Below are positions 26,399-31,689 of a stretch of DNA of 64,000 nt, piece after piece (position 1 is the first letter of the stretch; the number at the start of each line of letters is the position of its first letter). The notes beneath the pieces were generated by a model. The model saw only the letters and a program-made list of their open reading frames with translations, did no database searches and was not told where the DNA came from. This stretch comes from a bacterium (lineage in GTDB: Bacteria > Cyanobacteriota > Sericytochromatia > S15B-MN24 > VGJW01). A program made the position numbers and the translations under genes. The stretch covers positions 1 to 64,000 of the forward strand of contig JAJXWQ010000002.1 in assembly GCA_021781555.1 (NCBI GenBank). The letters run 5' to 3'.

Positions 26399-27099
26399 GC
26401 ACGGCCGGGCGAAATAACGCAAGCAAGCCCACCCAGATGGCTTGTGGCGCCACCGAACTGCCCCCCGATGTCTTCGACCGTCACGCCGAGATCTGCGCGG
26501 CCCTCTCCCACGGCAAGCGCTTGCGGATCGTGGCCCTCATCGCCGCCCAGGAGATGAGCGTCGGCGATCTGGCGGCCGCGCTCGGTGTGGCGCTGTCCAA
26601 CGTGAGCCAGCACCTGACGCTGCTCAAGGCACAGGGGCTCCTGCTGTCGCGCCGGGAGGGTCAGACGATCTTCTATCGGCTGGCCGATCGGCGGATCATC
26701 GAGGCCTGCATCCTCATCCGTGCCGTCGTGCTGGAGCGGCTGAATCTCGACGGTGGCACGGACCGGGGCAGCGCCCCCGCCCAGTATCGCAAGCGCCTCG
26801 CCAAACCCGACGAAAGGGGCGGCGACACGCCTCTGGCGCCTGTCGCCGGGCCAGCGCCTGGAGAACTACCGGGAGCTGCCAGGACCATCGACGCAAGCAT
26901 GGTTCCGTGCCCGGGACCGCTTCTGGCAGCCAAGAGCGCCATCTCGAGCATCAACGTGGGCGAGGTCCTGGAGGTGATTTCGGCCGATCCTGGAACCGTC
27001 GAGGACATGCCCCTGTGGGCCGGACGGGTCGGCCATGAGTATCTCGGATCCGCCCAGGATTCCGGGAAGTGGCGGCTCTTCATCAGGCGCTTGAAATAG
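26395..27099 (+). CDS. ArsR-family regulator fused to a TusA-like sulfur-carrier domain
   Basis: 234 residues. Residues about 25-115 form an ArsR/SmtB winged helix ('ALSHGKRLRIVALI', 'MSVGDLAAALGVALSNVSQHLTLLK'). The usual metal motif ELCVCDL is replaced by EMSVGDL, so metal sensing is unlikely; Cys34 and Cys105 lie in helices expected at the dimer interface. After a Pro/Gly-rich linker (about 120-163) comes a full TusA domain with the PCPGPLL motif (Cys172) and the same 'DMPLWA..VGHEYLG' ending as the free TusA at 30846. TusA carries a persulfide on this Cys. I infer a regulator that reads sulfane sulfur through its own carrier domain. Coupled by ATGA to the radical SAM gene. Confidence 0.85.
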   Translation: MSTAGRNNASKPTQMACGATELPPDVFDRHAEICAALSHGKRLRIVALIAAQEMSVGDLAAALGVALSNVSQHLTLLKAQGLLLSRREGQTIFYRLADRRIIEACILIRAVVLERLNLDGGTDRGSAPAQYRKRLAKPDERGGDTPLAPVAGPAPGELPGAARTIDASMVPCPGPLLAAKSAISSINVGEVLEVISADPGTVEDMPLWAGRVGHEYLGSAQDSGKWRLFIRRLK

Positions 27100-27126
27100 C
27101 CCCGACTCGCACTTCGAGGACAGATC

Positions 27127-27498
27127 TTGGCAGAACTCACCAGAAAGTACGTCATCATCGCGACGCACGGGCCCGAAGACGCCGAGCGGGCCTCGCTGCC
27201 TTTTGTCGTTGGCAATGGCGTTCTGGCGATGGAAACCAACTGTACCGTCATTCTCCAGGCGGGCGCGACCCTCCTGGCCGCCCTCGGCGTCGCGGGGTAC
27301 ATCCACGCCCCCGAAATGCCTCCGCTCAAGACCCTGGTCGACCTCTTCCTCGACAACGGGGGCCACATCCTCGCGTGCGTTCCTTGCCTCAAGGCACGTC
27401 ACATCGAACCGGACCACCTCATTGCCGGTGTCGAGATCATCACGACGGGTCGCCTCGTTCTCGAATCGCTCGAAGCCGACGTCGTCCTCAGCTACTGA
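27127..27498 (+). CDS. DsrE-family sulfur-transfer protein
   Basis: 123 residues from TTG 27127 with GAGGA six bases upstream. The fold pattern is that of the DsrE/DsrF family ('KYVIIATHGPEDAERA', 'NGGHILACVPCLKAR'). Cys84 and Cys87 form a CxxC in the loop where DsrE-type carriers hold their active Cys; Cys39 is a third. It follows the ArsR-TusA gene by 27 bases on the same strand and is followed by a strong hairpin, so it probably ends the operon. Such proteins accept or pass persulfide sulfur with TusA partners. It is more distant from the two DsrE2-type paralogues nearby. Confidence 0.8.
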   Translation: MAELTRKYVIIATHGPEDAERASLPFVVGNGVLAMETNCTVILQAGATLLAALGVAGYIHAPEMPPLKTLVDLFLDNGGHILACVPCLKARHIEPDHLIAGVEIITTGRLVLESLEADVVLSY

Positions 27499-27537
27499 TC
27501 GCGGAAACTCGCGAAGCCTTGATCGCTGTCAGCAAGA

Positions 27538-27567
27538 AGCGCGCCGGCTACTGGCCGGCGCGCCTTT
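27538..27567. terminator. Strong bidirectional terminator
   Basis: GCGCGCCGGC (27539-27548) and GCCGGCGCGC (27554-27563) form a perfect 10-bp stem with a 5-base loop, followed by CTTTCT on the plus strand and CTTCTT on the minus strand. It sits between the converging DsrE and sulfide:quinone-oxidoreductase-like genes. Confidence 0.75.
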
Positions 27568-27614
27568 CTGCCTGGTGTTTTCCGTGGCGCGAGGACTCCT
27601 TGCCTTGCCGACCC

Positions 27615-28760
27615 TCAAACCCGTCCGCTGGGAACCACGAGCCAGTAGGCCGAATTGAAGGCCAGCTTGCCGAAGTGCATGGCGAAGTTTGGCTGCTTGG
27701 GTTGTGGCGGTCCCGAATAATTGAAATCCAGGAGCGTGGCCTTGCTGTCTCCGGCCTCCAGGAAGCACATCACGTGTCCATCGTACCTGGCGTGCTTTCC
27801 GGCGACCTGGCGGGCGCGCACGGCACCCGCAACCTGTGCCGCGATGGTCGGAGCCTGGAAGTGAGCCGTGCTTCCCGCCTTGCTGATGGGCAGGTTGACG
27901 GTGTCTCCGAGCGCCCAGACATTGGACGTGCCCTTGACCTGAAGGCTCTCGCGATCCACCGATACCCAGCCACTCTTGTCGGCCAGGGCATGCCCCCGCA
28001 GGAAGTCGGCTCCCAGGTGCGGTGGCACGAATACCGCAATATCGAAGGGGAACGACGATCCCTCGAGGCTCGTCGCAACTTTCGTGCCCGGATCGATACT
28101 CTCGAGGTTGAAGAAGGTCTCGATCTCGATCTTTCGCTCGAGCATGCGGGCCTCCACCATCGGCGCGACCGTCGGGATGGTGAACGGCGCGTTGATCGGG
28201 AAGGTATATCGGATCTCGGTCTTGTTCCGCAAACCGCGCTTGCGGAGGTGTTCCTCGAGCAGGAAGGTGAACTCGACCGGAGCGACGGGACACTTGTAGG
28301 GTAGCCCGGCGACGCCGATGAGGATCCTGCCGCCATCGAAGTCGGCCAGCTTCGTACGTAGCGCAAGGGCGGCTGCCTCGGTGTAGAAGTGATCACCGGC
28401 CTCGACCAATCCCGGAACCATCTCGGGAGCGCCGACGGATCCGGTAGCCAGGACCAGATAGTCGTAAGGAAGAACCTTCCCGCTGGCAAGGGACACCGTC
28501 TGCGCATCACTGTCGAGCTTCACGACCCGATCGATGCGCAATTTGACTTCCTTGCGCAGCAGAGACTCGAGAGGTCGTTCCAGCTCGGTCACATCTCCGC
28601 TGCCGAACGGAATGTAGAGCCAACCTGGCTGATACACGTGACGAGGGCTCGCGCTGATGACCGTTATCTCCGCCTCTTTGCGGGAGAATTCCTTCGCCAG
28701 CAGGTTGGCGGTGAGCGTTCCGCCCATTCCTCCGCCAAGGATCACAATTCTCTTGGCCAT
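27615..28760 (-). CDS. Sulfide:quinone oxidoreductase-like flavoprotein
   Basis: 381 residues. The N-terminus has the FAD Rossmann motif ILGGGMGGTLTANLL; a second FAD contact is in NVWALGDTVNLP. Only two cysteines are present: Cys157 in GLPYKCPVAP and Cys332 in HVMCFLEAG. They match the two redox Cys that carry the trisulfide bridge in sulfide:quinone oxidoreductases; the third Cys of the best-studied enzymes is missing. The C-terminus after Cys332 is short, which may affect membrane attachment. It closes the left module and lies three bases after a TusA gene, so sulfide oxidation feeding persulfide to TusA is a reasonable inference. Close relatives include other SQR-type flavoproteins with unproven activity. 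Confidence 0.78.
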   Translation of the reverse strand: MAKRIVILGGGMGGTLTANLLAKEFSRKEAEITVISASPRHVYQPGWLYIPFGSGDVTELERPLESLLRKEVKLRIDRVVKLDSDAQTVSLASGKVLPYDYLVLATGSVGAPEMVPGLVEAGDHFYTEAAALALRTKLADFDGGRILIGVAGLPYKCPVAPVEFTFLLEEHLRKRGLRNKTEIRYTFPINAPFTIPTVAPMVEARMLERKIEIETFFNLESIDPGTKVATSLEGSSFPFDIAVFVPPHLGADFLRGHALADKSGWVSVDRESLQVKGTSNVWALGDTVNLPISKAGSTAHFQAPTIAAQVAGAVRARQVAGKHARYDGHVMCFLEAGDSKATLLDFNYSGPPQPKQPNFAMHFGKLAFNSAYWLVVPSGRV

Positions 28761-28763
28761 TGC

Positions 28764-29012
28764 CTACTTGGCCTTTCTCACGATGAAACGGGTGGCATTC
28801 TCGAAGGGCTCCATGCCCAGAAACTCGTGTCCGGCCTTTGCCACCCAGGTAGGAATGTCTCGCTTGCTGCCATCGTCCTTCGAGAGGACGGCCAGCACGT
28901 CCCCGACGGCTCCGGCTCGAACGAGCCGGATGAGTTCCATCAACGGACCGGGGCAGAAACTGCCCCGCGCATCCGATTCGCTGGTGATACTGATGTTCTG
29001 TAGGTCCGGCAT
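28764..29012 (-). CDS. TusA-family sulfur carrier (left module)
   Basis: 82 residues from ATG 29012, with AGGAG ten bases upstream; longer in-frame starts would add a non-homologous tail. The motif SFCPGPLMEL puts the carrier Cys at residue 20, and 'DIPTWVAKAGHEFLG' is the conserved ending. TusA proteins hold a persulfide on this Cys and hand it to DsrE-type or Hdr-linked partners. It lies 93 bases after a DsrE2 gene and three bases before the SQR-like gene. It is clearly more divergent from the TusA at 30846 than the TusA domain fused to ArsR is. Confidence 0.83.
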   Translation of the reverse strand: MPDLQNISITSESDARGSFCPGPLMELIRLVRAGAVGDVLAVLSKDDGSKRDIPTWVAKAGHEFLGMEPFENATRFIVRKAK

Positions 29013-29105
29013 GGGATGAAATCTCCTCAAATCCAGGGACATCACGTCATCTCCGGGAAGCTGGTGGCCCATCGACCGGCAGGCCAGCGCCATCCTGTGA
29101 TGGTC

Positions 29106-29519
29106 TTACAGGAACAAGGCCGTGCCATCCTCGACCTGGTTCCAGAAGCTGGCCACTCCATCGACGTCCGTCACCACCGGCTCGAGATCCTCGAGCTTGA
29201 GTTCGAACAGATCCATGGTCATTCCGCACGCAACGATCTTTACGTTGCCGATTTCCTGGGCAGATTTGAAGTTCTCTAGCCAACCCGGCACCTTCTTTTC
29301 GGACATCGAGCGCAACATTGCCGGAGCTTGGTCCTCGAAATCCTTGCTTATCCGGATGTTGGTCTTCCAGTCCCCTTTCCGGAAAGCCATGACTCCCCAC
29401 ATCGTCAGAAATATGCTGACATCCTTGCCCATGGCCGCAGCGCCCGTCGCAAGGATCGCCGCGGCCATGAGCTTGTCCACGGTGCCCGAGAAAAGCACGA
29501 TTGATACCTTATTCGACAT
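29106..29519 (-). CDS. DsrE2/DrsH-like sulfur-transfer protein (left module)
   Basis: 137 residues from the second of two adjacent ATGs (29519), seven bases after GGAG; this start also lines up with the paralogue at 30387. The sequence follows the DsrE/DsrF/DrsH-like (DrsE_2) family: 'VSIVLFSGTVDKLMAAAILATGAAAMG', 'FLTMWGVMAFRKGDWKTN' and 'VKIVACGMTMDLFEL' with the single Cys98. The conserved AC position is where DsrE2 proteins bind sulfur. It opens the minus-strand DsrE2-TusA-SQR module and faces its paralogue across an 0.87-kb intergenic region. A hydrophobic stretch at 18-48 could allow membrane association. Confidence 0.82.
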   Translation of the reverse strand: MSNKVSIVLFSGTVDKLMAAAILATGAAAMGKDVSIFLTMWGVMAFRKGDWKTNIRISKDFEDQAPAMLRSMSEKKVPGWLENFKSAQEIGNVKIVACGMTMDLFELKLEDLEPVVTDVDGVASFWNQVEDGTALFL

Positions 29520-29707
29520 CATTCAACTCCCTGATCGAGAATTACTTGTCGGTCAAACACCTGTTCCTTCGACACATACGTCATAGCAGCCCCGCCAGAT
29601 CGGGACATCGTAGCTTTCTACGGTGCTATGTCCGCTACTTGGCGGTACAGATGTGCTTTTTCTCCCGAAATTGTCGCCTCATCCCGCAACTGCCCCATGA
29701 ATTCAGT

Positions 29708-29721
29708 ATATTCGATAATAT
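29708..29721. promoter_or_regulatory. Candidate operator palindrome
   Basis: ATATT (29708-29712), CGAT, AATAT (29717-29721): perfect 5-bp arms in an AT-rich island in otherwise GC-rich DNA. AT-rich short palindromes are typical ArsR-family sites, so this is a candidate target for the ArsR-TusA protein; that link is inferred. Confidence 0.4.
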
Positions 29722-30216
29722 GAAATAGATACTCGGGACTAATATCGGGTTTCCAGGGCAAGGTGCGCCGCGAGAGATGCGATTCTCCGCAAGCTTCTCG
29801 GCTTTGCCGCAACCGAGCGAAGATGCGCACCATGCCTTCCCGAGCGCCAGTCCAGCGAATGTCTCGCCCGAACTCCAGCCCCGGCAGCACGGCTGCGGAG
29901 TTTCGTCCACCGAGACACCCAGGTGCAAGGGGGGCCCGAATTTGGCCTCGCGGCGCCATTCTCGCGAGGTCCGGATATTTTGCCGACGAAGGTTTCGAGC
30001 TTGCGATATACGGTAACTACGATGACAGGAATTAATCATGTCTCGCACTGAGCTGGCCGGGCAGGGCCATTGTGGCCACGTCGATCGCGCTTTCGGTCCC
30101 CTGCGGCGCGACCGACGCGGCACAAAATCCTACTGGAGCCGGTTCCCGTACGGATACCGGGGCAGATACCCTGCAAGCCAGGCGATCCGGGAGGGTCTTG
30201 CGGCGGTGTTGATCCA

Positions 30217-30236
30217 GATATCCTGGCGCGGATATC
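30217..30236. promoter_or_regulatory. Candidate operator palindrome
   Basis: GATATCC (30217-30223) and GGATATC (30230-30236) are perfect 7-bp arms around TGGCGC, about 150 bases before the right-hand DsrE2 gene. A protein-binding site is likely; which regulator binds is unknown. Confidence 0.4.
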
Positions 30237-30386
30237 AATATTGCGCGCGTACCAAGGGCGACAGGACGATTTTTCTTGAAAAAGGCAGCAATGTTGGAGA
30301 TAGGCCCGAAACCCCGTAGTTAATCCATGGCTGGAAACAGGATCGAAGCCATGAGTTCCGCATGACAGCGGCATAGGAGTTCAGCA

Positions 30387-30803
30387 ATGGTAGACAAGAT
30401 CTCGATCATCCTGAGCGACGGTAGCGTCGACAAGCTCATGGTCGCGGCGACCCTCGCCTCGGGTGCGGCCGTCATGGAAAAAGAGGTGCTCCTCTTCCTC
30501 ACCATGGGCGGCCTGCTGGCGTTCCGCAAGGGCGACTGGAAGACCAACTCGGCGATCAGCCCCGATCTCGGCCCGGTTGCCGATGCGATGCGCCAGGGCC
30601 TCAAGGGTGATGAGAAGGGTGCCCTCTGGCTCACCACACTCCGGAGCGCCAAGGAGGTCGGCAACCTGGACATCGTGGCCTGTAGCCAGACGATGGACAT
30701 GTTCGGCATCAAGAAGGACGACCTGGAATCCATCGTGGATGGCATCGGGGGTGTCGCAACCTACTACTCGAAGGCCGACGACGGCCAGACCATCTTCATC
30801 TAG
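30387..30803 (+). CDS. DsrE2/DrsH-like sulfur-transfer protein (right module)
   Basis: 138 residues; AGGAG lies seven bases before the ATG. It is a clear paralogue of the protein encoded at 29106-29519, sharing 'SVDKLMVAATLASGAAVM', 'FLTMGGLLAFRKGDWKTN' and 'LDIVACSQTMDMFGIKKDDL'. The single Cys99 sits in the conserved AC position of the DsrE/DsrF/DrsH-like family and is the likely persulfide site. It is first in the operon leading to TusA, MvhD and the HdrA proteins, so it probably exchanges sulfur with the TusA encoded next. TusA-DsrE2 pairs are a known unit of sulfur-oxidiser and sulfane-transfer clusters. Confidence 0.85.
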   Translation: MVDKISIILSDGSVDKLMVAATLASGAAVMEKEVLLFLTMGGLLAFRKGDWKTNSAISPDLGPVADAMRQGLKGDEKGALWLTTLRSAKEVGNLDIVACSQTMDMFGIKKDDLESIVDGIGGVATYYSKADDGQTIFI

Positions 30804-30845
30804 CAACTAACAATCGTCGGACATCGTCCGGAAGGAAAAAGCACC

Positions 30846-31100
30846 ATGCCAGCAGTGGATCTATCCACACTCAGCCCCGAGAAGATGATCGATGCCCGCG
30901 GAATGGCCTGTCCTGGTCCCTTGCTGGAGGCCAAACGCGCCATCCCTGGCGTCAAGATCAAGAGCATCCTGGAAGTCACGTCCTCTGACATCGGCACCCT
31001 CGAGGATATCCCCCTGTGGTGCAAGAAAGTCGGCCACGATTACCTCGGCAACCTCGAGGAGGCGGGTTACTGGCGCGTCTTCGTGCGGAGAGGGAAGTAG
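30846..31100 (+). CDS. TusA-family sulfur carrier (right module)
   Basis: 84 residues. The motif ARGMACPGPLLEAK gives the carrier Cys22 in the CPxP loop, and 'DIPLWCKKVGHDYLG' completes the TusA pattern. AAGGAAAAA precedes the ATG. It is more similar to the TusA domain fused to ArsR at 26395 than to the TusA at 28764. It lies 42 bases after DsrE2 and one base before the MvhD start, so the three are almost certainly cotranscribed. Expected role: cytosolic persulfide carrier delivering sulfur to or from the Hdr-like proteins encoded downstream. Confidence 0.86.
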   Translation: MPAVDLSTLSPEKMIDARGMACPGPLLEAKRAIPGVKIKSILEVTSSDIGTLEDIPLWCKKVGHDYLGNLEEAGYWRVFVRRGK

Positions 31101-31101
31101 C

Positions 31102-31518
31102 GTGACTTCCGCAGTTCCGCCCCGGGGCGTCCAGGTCGACGATCCCAAGATCCTGGTCTTCTCGACGCAGAATATCTCGGATCCTGGCATCGATCTTGCC
31201 GGAAGTGCGCACATGCCCTACTCGACCGCGGTGAACGTGATCAGCTTGCCCTGCTCGAGCGGGATTCATCCCCGGTGGATCGTGCGCGCCATCAAGGCCG
31301 GTTTCGATGGCGTCTTCATCGCCGCCGACGGCAGCGACTGCGCATTCCTGGCGGACTGCACCGACAAGACGGCCAGCCTGGTGAAAGACGCCCAGGGCAT
31401 GCTCAAAGAGTCCGGAGAAGACCCGCGCCGGATCCGCATGGGAGCGATCTGCTCGGTCTGCGCCGAACCTTTCGTCAACAACCTCAAGCAGTTCGGCGAC
31501 CTGTTGAAGCAACTCTGA
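31102..31518 (+). CDS. MvhD/FrhD-like electron-transfer subunit
   Basis: 138 residues from GTG 31102, four bases after GAGAGGGAAG in the end of tusA. Residues about 15-130 follow the MvhD (PF02662-type) pattern: 'ILVFSTQNISDPG', 'LPCSSGIHPRWIVRAIKAGFDGVFIAADGSDCAFL' in shorter blocks, and 'GEDPRRIRMGAICSVCAEPF'. MvhD carries a [2Fe-2S] cluster and links hydrogenase or formate dehydrogenase to HdrA in methanogens; in QmoB it is fused to HdrA. Here the usual Cys of the GC.PGDC motif is Ala-Asp (AADGSDC) while an extra CSVC is present, so cluster binding may differ. It is the bridge gene between the sulfur carriers and the HdrA genes. Confidence 0.78.
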   Translation: MTSAVPPRGVQVDDPKILVFSTQNISDPGIDLAGSAHMPYSTAVNVISLPCSSGIHPRWIVRAIKAGFDGVFIAADGSDCAFLADCTDKTASLVKDAQGMLKESGEDPRRIRMGAICSVCAEPFVNNLKQFGDLLKQL

Positions 31519-31534
31519 CGCCAGCAGAGCCTCT

Positions 31535-31578
31535 GCCCGCCCGCGGATCCCTTCAGTCATCCAGGTTCGCGGGCGGGC
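31535..31578 (+). other. Strong RNA hairpin inside the operon
   Basis: GCCCGCCCGCG (31535-31545) and CGCGGGCGGGC (31568-31578) form a perfect 11-bp all-GC stem with a 22-base loop, 17 bases after the mvhD stop. It lies in the 171-base gap before the HdrA fusion gene. With no T-tract it may set mRNA processing or expression ratio rather than end transcription. Confidence 0.6.
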
Positions 31579-31689
31579 CGGAAAAAGCCGTTCAAGCTCG
31601 AAGAGATATGGACCTGGCACGAGCTACCCACCCCTTGAGCCCCGAGGCCCGGCGTCAGCGCCGGCGAAGCCAGAGACAGAGAGTTACCC

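Larger units (their letters stand above)
29520..30386. other. Large divergent intergenic region between the two DsrE2 modules
   Basis: 867 bases with no gene I can support. It is visibly more AT-rich than its surroundings near 29620-29760 and contains several inverted repeats (listed separately). It must carry the promoters for both divergent sulfur modules. Open frames at 29618-29959 (minus) and 30038-30319 (plus) show no recognisable family and no good ribosome site, so I treat them as chance or relics. GGACAT (29605-29610) and ATGTCC (29630-29635) flank another imperfect palindrome. Confidence 0.6.

Noticed and set aside
29618-29959. Open frame of 113 codons on the minus strand in the intergenic region between the sulfur modules
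   Set aside because: No recognisable domain, no ribosome site, Arg/Pro-rich composition typical of frames read out of phase in GC-rich DNA.
30038-30319. Open frame of 93 codons on the plus strand in the same region
   Set aside because: Spans the 7-bp palindrome at 30217-30236, lacks a Shine-Dalgarno and has no family resemblance; treated as non-coding.
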